A DNA stretch of 64,000 bases, from the NCBI GenBank assembly GCA_036245805.1, contig BTRK01000003.1, positions 2,604,001-2,668,000 of the forward strand, given 5' to 3'. This DNA is from Pristionchus mayeri (taxonomy: Eukaryota > Nematoda > Chromadorea > Rhabditida > Neodiplogasteridae). The notes beneath the pieces were generated by a model. The model had not been told where the DNA came from, ran no database searches, and worked only from the letters and a program-made list of their open reading frames with translations. Below are positions 48,911 to 61,024 of the stretch, one piece after another; the first letter of the stretch is position 1; each line of letters begins with the position of its first letter. The translations under genes were made by a program, and so were the position numbers.

Positions 48911-49499
48911 GTAAGCTTCTTTAACTATGCAATTGCACGCATTCAATGAATCTAATCCGAAACAAAAATGCTTTTTAATCTAATTTGAATTTGATCAAAA
49001 TCAAGTGCAAAACTAAGTTCTATCCAAGGGGGTAAACCGAAGAATGTAATGTTAAATTTGCGGAAACATTTTTTTTTTCAAATTTGCACGATGATGTTTG
49101 ACCCTAAATATATGAGGCCTTTACTCCAAGAATAGAGCAGATCTGAAGAGGTTTGTAATCTCATACCGTTAAACTACCAAAGGAAATCAATTTACATGTC
49201 TCTTGAACAATGTCTGCTAAATAATGAATTAAAAAACCTGATCCTAGCAAGAATAATAGAGCGCCAAAGAAAATGAAATATGTAAAATCAAGTTCATTAG
49301 CATCATCAGTATGTAAAACTACTCCGGAAACTCAGTTTTTTACGATAAAATCACAATGCAAACGTTTGTCCGAGTCTTAGAAGTACAAGCGATCCATATG
49401 ACAACGAAATTTTGCTGTTTTGATGACCAAACGCAATTTTTAATGCAGATTCGGCATAAATAATCGAAAAAAGTTAAATATTAGTTGTAGAGTAAACGT

Positions 49500-50100
49500 T
49501 AAAATACTTTAAACACATTTATACTGCTTGGGTCGAAATTCGATATTTCGGGATTTGGCGAAAAAACACGAATTAGCGTCTGTCTGTCCGACCGTCCGTC
49601 TGTCTGTGGGTGACGCTTTTTTTCCAAATCGCTCTAATTCGCTTCAAAATCATCCTGACCATATGAATTCCCTTGGTGAGCACTTTCAAAATCTGAACTT
49701 TGATCTTTGATCTTTTTCTTCAAATCGCTAGAAGTCGTTTCAAAATCATCCTAGAACGCTAAGACCTTGACCGTCGACAAAATTTTTATATTTTTTTATA
49801 AGTTGAAACTTGATCTTTGATACTTGATCTTTGGTCCTTTTCTTCAAATAGCTCTAACTAGGCTCAAACACGTCCATGTGACTTCGGACCTTGACCGTTG
49901 GCATTCCCTTGGCAAGACTTTCAGCACACCACACATCATGGTGCATTTTACCAAATCGCCGAAAAGTCAAATGCACCCTGTGTACTACACCATCCTAACC
50001 TGCTCTCACACCCCGCAGCGTGAGCGTTGTGAGAGGCTCGTGAGGCCTTGGCTTCGTCCCATCCCAACTTTTTCGGATCGCCTTCGGCCTCACGAGCCTT
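49500..50100 (+). repeat. Interspersed repeat with degenerate 120-bp units
   Basis: The unit TTCAAATCGCTCTAA...GACCTTGACC...CCCTTGG recurs about 2.5 times. It is preceded by a CTGTCTGTCCGACCGTCCGT run and followed by CATCCTAACCTGCTCTCAC and TTTTTCGGATCGCC. The same order is found inverted at 33050-33650. Confidence 0.65.
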
Positions 50101-50103
50101 TTA

Positions 50104-50872
50104 TTAGGGTGTCCGGAAAGTTCGTTAATTTGGTCATGAAAAATGAACGCGTGATTCGATTCCCCATTTCTGCAGTTCTATTGAAAACTTGGTTTTCCAT
50201 TGTTATATCCTCGGCCGTTCCGCAAAGCTAAATTATTCCATTTGATGTTGGGTGGCTCCCCTTACTCTTAGCTTTTGTAAAACATGGTACTCCCGCTTCA
50301 AGAATTGAGATTACGGTCTTGTTACTCTGTTTCACGCTGAAAACCCCATTTTTTGTCGCATAGTCGTATTGTTCTCATAAGGTAAAAGAGCCAGACTAAT
50401 GTCAATTAGCTCAATTAAAAGGTAGTATCGGGTACTCCATTGTCCACTATACGACGCATATCTCACCTGTCTAGCAAAACGTTGAGACTCCCTAGTGTAC
50501 TTACTCATTTTTCAACTTCATTTTTTGTGACCTGTCAGTTTGAATACCTAACGATTTCTCGGCCGTAAGAAGGGGCTGAGGCAAAATAACTAAGTAATCG
50601 GTGCCCAATTACTAGTGGATCACGTATGACAAGTTAGAGCGAATACTTCAGTAGATGCACGCTAACACGATGTATGAAAATTTCGCTAGGTCGTGATAAA
50701 ATCAAACCACTAAAATCAATATAGAAACGGTCATACTAATCCAATCATCTGTTAATTCAGTGCTAGTACAGCACCATACTTTGCTCACAAATAACACTGC
50801 AGAAATGGGAATCACGCATTCATTTTAGATGACCAAGTGAACGAACTTTCCGGACACCCTAATACAACGTTT
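50104..50872. mobile_element. Mariner-type MITE (769 bp)
   Basis: TTAGGGTGTCCGGAAAGTTC and the inverse GAACTTTCCGGACACCCTAA are flanked by TA. No transposase is present. Confidence 0.85.
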
Positions 50873-50993
50873 TAAGCAGGATCTAACCAGTCCAGTCGAC
50901 CAGTCGCGTCCAATTGTTATCCTTAACACACAACCCCGCGTACAAGCTACTGCACCAAACTCATACGTCTCCTGGGATTGCTAATCATGCATA

Positions 50994-53900
50994 CAGTAGC
51001 GCCGGAAAGTATGTAGACGATTTGTAATTTTAATATAACTTTTTTTTACAGTTGACATGGCAAGTTGGGCGCTTTCTGCCAAATCCATCGAGGAATATAA
51101 TGTGGGCATCAGCAATTGCATCATAACTGATTGAATAGTGATGACGCAATCGAACAACACTTGTTCAAACATCCATTATTCTAACATAGATTTTGTCCTA
51201 CCCTACAATCGTTGTGAGGTTGGAGACATGAGTGACATCAATCCAGGAACTTTTTTGAAGGTGCTGCTCGGTCGCACCTTGGGGGTGGTATGCTGTCATA
51301 TCAAAATTTATTCGGAAAGTTATGTTTCAGCATAACACGCCGTTCACGAGAGAATCGAGCTATTCCAGGGAATGGAGAGAAAATCGTAAAATTGGTTCTT
51401 ACCGGTTTTGATCATCCCAAGCTTGACTGATCCCCGAAGTTTCAATATGCATACTTCATTTTGGAGCTCCTTACACCGGGCCAGCTATCGGCTGCACCTT
51501 CTTTGGCCGCTCTTTTCTCGGTTATATTGAAAGATAGACAAAATTGTCCTCTGAGGAAACCTTGCCATATAAGCTGCGGTGTGTGTTGCTTTTACTGATT
51601 CCAGCAGCACTAGAAAAGTAACCCCCTCCGCTGGTTATATCACGCCTCTCATGAGAGAATCGAGCTAGAATCGCTATTCTAGGGAATGGGAGGAAAATCG
51701 TCAAATGGGTTCTTACTGGTTTTGATCATCCCAAGGCATGCCTGACTGACCCCCAAAGTCCCAAATTGCATAGTCCATTTTGGAGCTCCCTACACCGGGT
51801 CGGCTGCAGGCTGCTCCCACTTTGACCGCGATTTTAGTGATTCTAGTGATAGATAGACGAAATTACTCCTCTGAGTGACCCCCGCTCATTTTTCGAGCTC
51901 TTTCGATCCTTCTAAACCATTTTCCATGAAAATCAATTTTAACAATGGTACATTCTATGCCAAATTTCTGAAAAGTGTAGGAAAAGGTGCAAACGAAATT
52001 CGCACAGTACATGTAGTTCATAAAGAGCTTTCGAATTGCATACTTGCGCCAAAAATACGGGCACTTAGACGCCACTTATGACCATTTTACGAATCGCGAA
52101 CATTTGAAGTCATTTCATTCACTCCGAATCGCTCGTTTTCGAAAGGGTGAAATGAAATTGAAATTGAAAAGGGTAGAGTTCTCATATTTCGGATACGTTT
52201 CAAGTTCGCATAAAATAGCTGATTGCTGATGAGGGGCATAGAGGGCTTGAAACATATCCGATATAGAAGAACTCCAATCTTTTCTTCTCTCATTTCATTT
52301 CGTGCGTTCGAAAGCGAGCGAATCGGTGTGAATGAAATGACCTCAAATTATCGTGCATCGTAAAATGGTCATAAGTGGCGTCTAAGTGCCTGCATTTTTG
52401 GCGCAAGTATACCATTCGAAAGCTCTTTATGAACTGCATGCACTGTGCGAATTTCGTTTGCACCTTTTCCTACACTTTTGAGAAATTTGGCATAGAATGT
52501 ACCATTGTTAAGATTGATTTTCATGGAAAATGGTTTAGAAGGATCGATAGAGCTCGAAAAATGAGCGGGGCTCACTCAGAGGACATTTTTTGTCGATCTT
52601 TTTATAGAACCGAGAAAAGAGCGGCCAATGAAGGTGCAGCCGATAGCTGACCCAGAGTAAGGAGCTCCAAAATGAAGTATGCATATTGAAACTTCGGGGG
52701 TCAGTCAAGCATGCCTTGGGATGATCGAAACCGGTAAGAACCAATTTTATGATTTTCTCTCCATTCCCTGAAATGGCTATTCTAGCTCGATTCTCTCGTG
52801 AGAGGCGTGATAATTTGTTGGGAAACGCTCTCTCGAAAAGCCGAGACTTGGAATGAAATGAGAGGGAAATGTGAAAATTGGAAGGCCCATCTCGTAAATA
52901 TCAATTGAGAAGAGACTTTTTATGCCAATTTCCCACTCATTTCCCTCTCACACAATGGCTTTCCTCTTTCCTCGTCGTCTTTCCCAAGTGAGCGGTTCCC
53001 AGCTAATATTTTCGAAACAGGCATTTCGAAAATGCAATTTCGAAATGAGTTTTTACGAAAACAATTTTCCGACAACATTTTTTTGAAACTTTAATTTCCT
53101 TATAAAAATCTGACATCTCAGCAATCAGCATAGCATACTGAGTCAGCATAACACCCATAGCATTGCTGCAAACCCAGAGACTTAAATTCAGAACTCGGCC
53201 TCTAAACTAGCTACAGGCTCGTTCAAAACATGAAAATTATCGTAATCGCAATTCCAGATGTTCCTGAGAATATAAACACGATCGGTGAACATTTGCCCTC
53301 ACAATCAGGGCACCAACAACTCACTTTTTTGCATGCTAATTTTTGTACATTCATATCTTTGGGGGCAATTTTTGGAAAAATCTGGTTTATATGTGAGAAA
53401 GATCCAAATATATGACGGCCGTCGTTTAAGAATCGAACAACGACCTGAAAGAACTGGCACAGTGATTTTTCAAAAACTTGAAGAAGGGGGTTCTCGAGGG
53501 TACCGATCATCGCGGTCGACTTCATATTGCACCAACTTGATCGGTTGAGCCAGGCTGCATGCAGGCTTCATGCACATTTCGGTTAATAACTCCGAAACCG
53601 ATTGAGATATCACCTTCAAATTTATACAGTGGTAAAATAAGCCTGCCATGACTCCGACAAAACAAAATTTGAATATTTAAATTTATGCTAAATATAAGAA
53701 AAATAGGTTCTCGAATACAATCAAAAACTAACGACGAGTATTGCATGAAAATATTCGCCTTATTCAGGGGGCCATTTTTCGTATACATGGTATGGTGTTA
53801 CACCTCGTCGTTTTTTTCTGTTACGAATTATTTTCTTCCCCATTTATCGCCTCTACATCGCGCACTCACCACAAAAGAGACGAATAAGAATGCGCGAATA

Positions 53901-54400
53901 AGAATATTGAACGGATAAGAATATCGAACGGCTCTCTAGCTTGTCTAGAAGCCTTGTTCTGAATGCTGCAGCCAAGATGCGACCAAGCAGCAAAATTTTT
54001 TTGGATAGAACTCTCTCGTCTCTCCAATCTCACAAAGTTTGGAGAGTAGGAAAAAATCTATGTAAGAATAATGGATGTTTGACAAAGTGTTGTTCGATTG
54101 CGTCTTCACTACGCAATCAGTTATGATGTAATTGATACCCACATCATATTCCTCGATGGATTTGATGTATAGCGCCCCAACGTTCAACTTACCAAGTTCA
54201 ACTTACCAACTTACCGATGCCGAGCGGCCTTTGCTCTCTTCATTCCATGCACTCTCTCGCTTACTCTCACCGACGAGAGATCACGAGGAGTGAAGAGAGC
54301 CACATTACTCGATGCCGACTAGGGGGAGTAGAAAAAAGAAAAACTGTAGAAAAAGTTGTATTAAAATTACAAATCGTCTACATCCTTTCCGGCGCTACTG
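50994..54400. mobile_element. Tc1-like element (3.4 kb) containing a large palindrome
   Basis: CAGTAGCGCCGGAAAGTATG and its inverse CATCCTTTCCGGCGCTACTG carry flanking TA and inverted homology continuing through TTTGTAATTTTAATA. Inverted similarity also extends outward (about 50930-50990 with 54403-54505). No transposase is recognisable. A related segment occurs at 16970-17220. Confidence 0.65.
51340..52812. repeat. Foldback element, arms about 700 bp, one end duplicated
   Basis: The arms (to about 52075, and from about 52085) are near-perfect inverted copies, so the same peptide is predicted from both strands. The ends share CCTCTCATGAGAGAATCGAG. The left end occurs twice (51340-51560 and 51640-51870) with about 80 bp between. 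The same end sequence occurs at 1240, 19995 and 23475. Confidence 0.75.
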
Positions 54401-54539
54401 TATGCACGATCAGCAATCCGAGACATGTGAGTTTGGTGCAGTAGCTAACTAGAAACCGTTGTACGTTGTACGTTAAATTCACCGTTGTACGCGGGGTTGT
54501 GTGGGCTTTCCGGCACTACTGTAGGTGGATGCGCTGCAT

Positions 54540-54820
54540 CTCTGGTAAAAAATCCCCAGTGGGATCCCAGTGAATTCCCAGTGGGGAGCCCGCATGTATC
54601 TCACTGGGAAATCCACTGGGATCCCATTGGGAAACACTTTGTTCCACTGTGATCCCATTGAGAAAATCAAACTGTGATCTCACTGGGGAAAATCCCACTG
54701 GGATCCCACTGGGAAATTCCACTGTCATCGCACTGGGATAGCGCCTTGAACAGACTTTCCCAGTGGGATCCCAGTGCGATCACAGTGGTATCCCAGTGGG
54801 ATCCCAGTGGATTTCCATAT
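54540..54820. repeat. CCAGTGGGAT minisatellite
   Basis: About 20 degenerate copies of an 11-12 bp unit around CCCAGTGGGATCCCAGTG lie in both orientations. Because the unit is self-complementary around GGATCC, the array is also a set of overlapping palindromes. Confidence 0.8.
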
Positions 54821-55299
54821 TTGGATCATGGGTAACAAAATCGCTTTACGGACCCTCTCAGGAAGTCGTCATTCTCTTAGAGATTCTCTTCTAATTTAAA
54901 TCACCTTGCACTAGCCTACATCTCTCACATCTGACCATAACAAATTAAATCTGCACCGAGTATGTCGCAAAAAACACACTGAACAAATGAAAAAAGGAAT
55001 CTTTTATCGAGTGGATAGATTTTTGTTGAAGTATCGCAGGAGCACTGTATGTATTCAAGGGGTTGAGGCAGAAGAGAAGGAAAAGCCTGCAGAGTTATTT
55101 CATTGAAGGCGTTTTATTGGCATGCTACTGAAAGTCACTCGTCTCTCGCCCCCCCCCCCCGCCCCTGTAGAATGACGTGCAAATGGTTTCTGATATTTTT
55201 TCTGAGCTTCGAATATATAAATGACGCAATAGTTCTCATCCGACCTTGCGACGCACTTAGTTTGTAAAGAAGTTGTCACAAGAAGTACACGATTTAAGA

Positions 55300-57030
55300 A
55301 CAGACCACCTTCCGTGGGAAGGTGGCGTATCCTGGCTTTGCAAGCAAAGTCAACAGCTAAGTGAATTTTGGCGAAATTTAAATTCAATAACACGGGTCTC
55401 CTGTAAGAATGTAGGAACGCAGGCTACTAGGAATATTTTATGTCACCGATTTCGTTTAAACTTGATTTGTGTATACTATTGGGGGTCCGAGGACGGCCTA
55501 TCCGGTTGGTTTGGTGAAATTTGCACATTATCGATTTTTTGATCTACCACTTACAAAGAGTCATAAATCGCATAATATTGATCGTATAGAGAAAATTTTG
55601 TAATCAATTATATTCGCATTGACGAGCTTTACAACTTTGCCAGCAACATAAAAAATGTAGGAATTGATTTTCATATCGATTTACCCGAAAAACTGTTTGA
55701 TCTACCTAATAATCGACGTTTTGAGCATCACATATATCAAATACAAAGGGTTTTATTGCACCAGTGGATTCTCCAGACAAAATAAGGGGGTGTTCATGTT
55801 GAGCGTTTTTCATATAAGTGTCACCCCACTATCGATTTACTATGGGATATAATGAACTGTTCTGGACTTTTTGGACGATGTATTGGTTTTTGGTCGTATC
55901 TTGGTTCAAAGTTGTCCAATCTTGCACTTAAAATAGGTTGGATGAATATGAACAGTTGTGACTGGCTTTCATATTTATTTGTCAACTCAAAGCGAAACTA
56001 TGCTTGTATATGTGTGCTAAGGCATCATAAATACAATACTACGGCAAAATGAGCGATGGATTAGATCAGAAGTGTGAAAACATCCATTGTGTGATCATTT
56101 TTAGCAGTTTTTTTCAGATAACTCGAAAACGCGTACTCTCATCACTTTACGTCACCGAGTCATTCTTTTTCATCTCTCCGAAAGCTATCTATTGCATATT
56201 TTAAGTGCAAGATTGGACAACTTTGAACCAAGATACGACCAAAAACCAATACATCGTCCAAAAAGTCCAGAACAGTTCATTATATCCCATAGTAAATCGA
56301 TAGTGGGGTGACACTTATATGAAAAACGCTCAACATGAACACCCCCTTATTTTGTCTGGAGAATCCACTGGTGCAATAAAACCCTTTGTATTTGATATAT
56401 GTGATGCTCAAAACGTCGATTATTAGGTAGATCAAACAGTTTTTCGGGTAAATCGATGTGAAAATCAATTCCTACATTTTTTATGTTGCTGGCAAAGTTG
56501 TAAAGCTCGTCAATGCGAATATAATTGATTACAAAATTTTCTCTATACGATCAATATTATGCGATTTATGACCCTTTGTAAGTGGTAGATCAAAAAATCG
56601 ATAATGTGCAAATTATACCAAACCAACCGGATAGGCCGTCCTCGGACCCCCAATAGTATACACAAATCAAGTTTAAACGAAATCGGTGACATAAAATATT
56701 TTCTGATAGCAAAAGGAGCTCATTTTCCTACACTTTTACAGGAGACCCGTGATAAAAGGAGTGAGATCATACTATTCACAACAATCAGTTCAATAAAAGT
56801 CCCGTGATCAACATCCAAAATTCGCGCTCTATTTTTTATAGAGCGCGACTCCGACATAACTAAATCTGAATATTTAAATTTATGCTAAATATAAGAAAAA
56901 TAGGTTCTCGAATACATAGAGCGCGAATTTTGGCTGTTGATCACGGGACTTTTATTGAACTGATTGTTGTGAATAGTATGATCTCACTCCTTTTATTGAA
57001 TTGAAATTTCGCCAAAATTCACATAGCTGT
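55300..57030. repeat. Palindrome with CACGGGT foldback inserted in its left arm
   Basis: Left arm 55300-55390 plus 56752-56840 pairs with right arm about 56930-57030 (shared AAAAGGAGTGAGATCATACT). The left end carries the hairpin CCACCTTCC-GTG-GGAAGGTGG (55305-55325), also present at 26951-26971 in a related copy. Between the arms is AT-rich sequence (TGCTAAATATAAGAAAAATA) repeated at 53.69 kb. Confidence 0.7.
55391..56751. repeat. CACGGGT foldback, ATAA duplication
   Basis: The ends CACGGGTCTCCTGTAAGAAT and the inverse TTTTACAGGAGACCCGTG are flanked by ATAA (55387-55390, 56752-56755). Arms are about 550 bp. It is inserted in the left arm of another palindrome (about 55300-57030). The right arm keeps the uninterrupted site, with one ATAA. 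Confidence 0.9.
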
Positions 57031-57149
57031 TGTCTTTGCTTGCAAAAACCTAGGGGTCTTTTCTATGTCTTATCGTCAAAATATCGCGAGATAATTGAAT
57101 TATCCCCCCTTTCATTCACCTCATTATGTATTGTAAATGAGGGCAAATG

Positions 57150-57570
57150 TAAAGTAACTCAGGTCGGAAACTTTCGACTCCCTCCTCCGCCCTCTCCTAA
57201 GATGCTGATTTCGAAAATGGTACTAGTTTTACATTAATTTGAACTTTGTATTTCATAGTAGGCAGAGTATTTACAAATGGAGACGACTCGCCGTGTTTAC
57301 AACCGTTGACCTGACCTGAGAGAGAGTCGCGGGGGAGGGAGAGAGGAGGAGGAGGCAGAGGGACAAATTCGCGCGGGAAAATGTTTGAAAGGCGTCAGCA
57401 CCTACAGTTGGAGACCAATCTTTTTGAAATTAAGCTAACTGGATAAGCCGTATCAGCAGTAGTCTACAGTAGACCGGTAGGAACTTGGATTTTCCATTGA
57501 GAGCTTGGATAGCCGAAAATGTGCCCGAACCGCCAGAGGGGTCAAAATTCGCGCCGGGGCTAAACCCTCG
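57150..57570 (+). mobile_element. Truncated copy of the Helitron-like element
   Basis: It matches 45640-46130 closely (GAGCTTGGATAGCCGAAAAT, CCGCCAGAGGGGTCAAAATT), then jumps to CGCGCCGGGGCTAA. The intermediate part and half of the terminal hairpin are deleted. Confidence 0.5.
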
Positions 57571-57627
57571 TTGTGGAAGCTTCCGAATACAACCTCCCTT
57601 TGCCATCTAGATTCCATTTGTCATCTA

Positions 57628-58866
57628 TTAGGTTGGCGGGAAAGTTTGTGTATTTTTCAAAACTTTATTTCTTGAGGAAGGGAAAAGCATACCTTCAATT
57701 ATGCCTGTCCTCATTATTGAAAAAATGTGCCCAACGTACCTGCCATGTATGGATCCCTTCCCTTTAGAACCCGCCTGGACGCGAATGAAAGTATTGCATG
57801 ATAGCATACTAGAGACTTCCACGGTAATTGAACGAACCATCTCTAAGAGCATAGGCCAGGTCTGCGAAAAGCCAGTAATCTGACGGGGCCATGTCAGGAG
57901 AAATACGGGGGGTGAGGGAGAACCATCCATCCCTATCCAGCCAGTTCCTGCTTGACTAGATTGGAGACCTGATGACGGGGGTCATATTGTTGATTGTACA
58001 CTTTCTTGTCCTTCAGCCTTGGACGATCGACTTCCAAATTCAAATTCTGTAGGTATGTAACGTACTTGGCCCCGGTGATTGTCATATCATCAGGGAGTAG
58101 CTCCGAGTAGATCACGCCATCCACACCCCACCACGTTGACAGCATGTTTTTCTTGGGGTGCAGGCCAAGTTTGGGGGCACCCTGCCGAGTCTCTCCTTCT
58201 CCAAACCGCTGGAATCTCATGTGGTTGTTATCGTAGGGGACCCACTTCTGATTCCCCCCTATGAGCCGTTCCGGACATCGATCCCCACCTCGGAGAATGA
58301 GGAGAGTAATGTAAACATCGACTCGACGGTCATGGCTGGCTTGGATCAGATCATTGGGTATGAATCGACCGATAAATTTCCTCATTCCAAGAGATCTCAA
58401 GCCTTCTCTGCCAGTGCTATGGTGGTCTCTAAGTGCAATACTAATTTCACGAGCACTTTGAAATGGGTCCGTTTTTCTTCAAAGGCTCAAAATGCAACTA
58501 GCGCGGTCTCCCAGAGCGATCCCATTCATTGAGGGAAAAGTCGTATTCTTCGAAGCGAAGGAACCAATTCCTTATGGTGTTGTGGAAGGGACATGTGTGT
58601 CATAAACATTCTTCAGGAGGGTCTTCGAATCCTACATCGTGGTGTAGTTTAGAGAGAGGTAAAGCAGAACATGTCGGAAGTGGGAGGCATCAGGAACATA
58701 CATCGTTGCTCTACTAGAGCTTGACTGAAGGACAGGGAATGGGGAGTTGTTTACTATAAAGGCCCATCACTGACTGTTATACCCTAGGAACGAGAGAACG
58801 CCAAAGTGCACTTGCGAAGAGCAGTGTTAAAACAAATCCATACACAAAGACTTTCCCGCCAACCTG
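57628..58866 (-). mobile_element. Mariner element with broken transposase
   Basis: The inverted ends TTAGGTTGGCGGGAAAGTTT and AAAGACTTTCCCGCCAACCT are separated by 1.24 kb, the usual mariner length. The minus-strand frame 58400-57933 contains LHPKKNMLSTWWGVDGVIY and ELLPDDMTITGAKYVTYLQN, typical of mariner transposase. The N- and C-terminal parts are in other frames or interrupted, so this is an inactive full-length copy. A related fragment lies at 19.4-19.9 kb. Confidence 0.85.
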
Positions 58867-58994
58867 AAAGATATGACATCGTAATTATCATGCTTCTAAT
58901 TTTCCCTGTAACATCTAATTCATATCTCATGCTTTGTCGCATGATAAAGAATTATTATTAACCTAAATAGTAGTAGGATGGGATGCATAGCAGA

Positions 58995-60000
58995 GGAACT
59001 CTGAGAGAATTGAGATATTCCTTGTAGTGTCCGTACAACGAAAAACTAACCTATGCTGTAAAAAATGTGTCCCCAGGGGTACTTTTTCAGGTAGATCACG
59101 AAAATCGACATTAGGAAGCGGTATTTCTGGCCCCTCTTTTCCTGTAGCGCGCCTCAACGCTGAGGTCGGTTTGTGTAAATCCTGAACGGCTGCTCCAACC
59201 CTCGCACATATATAGTTATGCTGAAAGATCTCGTCGAGATAAGCATTTTTCATGCAGGAAGTGAAGGGCTAGCTCATCTGTGAAAAAAGTTACGGTCATT
59301 TAAATGTTCAAAATTTATGCCCTGAAAAAATGGTGTCCGATAACAATCCAATTTTCTTTTCCTCGTGCAATTTTACCCTTGCGCGTTAATTTATAGGAAA
59401 ATCGAAGGTCTGGTATTCGACGAAATTTTCAAAAGAATATAGCGAAGTCGAGATTTTTGGCAAAAAATTACAATATTTTATTCCTACAAATTTTCTTTCA
59501 CCTTTTGGTTGAGGAGATATGTGCAAATTCGTTTTATACGGGTCGAAATACGTCAGAAAAAAAATTAACTCTGCTTATTCTGAGATTTTCGATTTTTGGC
59601 CTCAAAATCTTCGAAAAATCCCTGTTTTGCACGAGGAATCGAATGAAAAGAAAATTGGATTGTTATCGGACACCATTTTTTCAGGGCATCAATCTTGAAC
59701 ATTTAACTGACCTTTTTTTTTCGCAGTTGAGCTAGCCCTTCACTTCCAACAGGAAAAATGCTTATCTCGACGAGATCTTTCAGCATAACTATATATGTGC
59801 GAGGGTTGGAGCAGCCGTTCAGGATTTACACAAACCGACCTCAGCGTTGAGGCGCGCTACAGGAAAAGAGGGGCCAGAGATACCGCTTCCTAATGTCGAT
59901 TTTCGTGATCTACCTGAAAAAGTACCCCTGGGGACACATTTTTTACAGCATAGGTTAGTTTTTCGTTGTACGGACACTACAAGGAATATCTCAATTCTCT
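58995..60000. repeat. Foldback, arms about 270 bp
   Basis: 59000-59285 is inverted at about 59740-59998 (shared CTGAGGTCGGTTTGTGTAAA and TTCGTTGTACGGACACTACA). An additional partial arm copy lies at 61030-61210, right of the 60005-61024 insertion. Confidence 0.75.
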
Positions 60001-60004
60001 GTAT

Positions 60005-61024
60005 CACGGGTCTTCTGTAAGAATGCAGGAAAACAAGCCCCTTTTGCCACAAGAAAAAAGTTATAGTCACAGTTTTCAATGAAACTTAGTTTATGGGTAC
60101 TATTGGGCGTCCAAAGAAGATATGTCCACTTGGTTTGGTCAATTTCGGACATTATCGATTTTTTGTGATCTACCCTTATTTTTTGTGATCTACCCCCGAA
60201 CATAAGTCGGTCAATTTTTTTTTCAACCTAGAAGGCCGTCTTCGGGGACTTTTGGCCAAAAAACCTGTTTTTGGGCCATGTTTATCGATTTTTTTCTTCA
60301 TTCCCCTTCGATATTATTTTTGCATTTGATTCTACAAACAAAATTAATTGGGGTCCATGTTGACCATATTTCATATAACGAGGACTGTTATATCGAAATA
60401 GTAAGTGGAGTCCTTTTTTTCAAAATTTCAGTTGTTTGGTCGTATTTGAGTTCAAGATGGTCCAATCAGACACCTAAAAAATGAAATCGATAGATCTCGA
60501 CGAGTATAATAACTTTCATGAAGGTGGTCGAAACTCTAAAATGACTGGTTTTCGAGATATTTGAGAAATAATCACAGAAAGCTGGAAATTTCATATATTT
60601 GAGTTAATAGTTGTAGTTCATGATATTTTAAGAACAGTGTAATCATTATATTCATTCAAAGAGTACAAAACACCTTTTACAATGTGCCGAAAAGGAAATC
60701 TAGTTATCACTGATTGAATTCATCAAACTTTGGATAAGAGAAAATCGTAGTGGAAACATCGTCTGGGCATTAATCAAGAATTTGTAGATCTCGAAAATCT
60801 GCGTAAAATGGAAAAAACCGTAGGATGTACGATAAAAATTGACCGACTTATGTTCTCCCAAAGGGTAGATCACAAAAAATCGATAATGTCCGAAATTGAC
60901 CAAACCAAGTGGACATATCTTCTTTGGACGCCCAATAGTACCCATAAACTAAGTTTCATAGAAAACAGTGACTATCACTTTTTTCTGGTGGCAGACGTTC
61001 CTGCATTCTTACGGAAGACCCGTG
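60005..61024. repeat. CACGGGT foldback, GTAT duplication
   Basis: The ends CACGGGTCTTCTGTAAGAAT and the inverse TTCTTACGGAAGACCCGTG are flanked by GTAT (60001-60004, 61025-61028). Arms are about 190 bp with a 640-bp spacer. It is inserted next to the right arm of the 59.0-60.0 kb palindrome. Confidence 0.88.

Noticed and set aside
51863..52650. Matching peptides KLFMN.MHCANFVCTFSYTF on opposite strands
   Set aside because: Same explanation: arms of the 51.3-52.8 kb palindrome.
54540..54820. CRISPR-like repeat array
   Set aside because: Units are contiguous, degenerate and in both orientations, with no spacers; it is a minisatellite.
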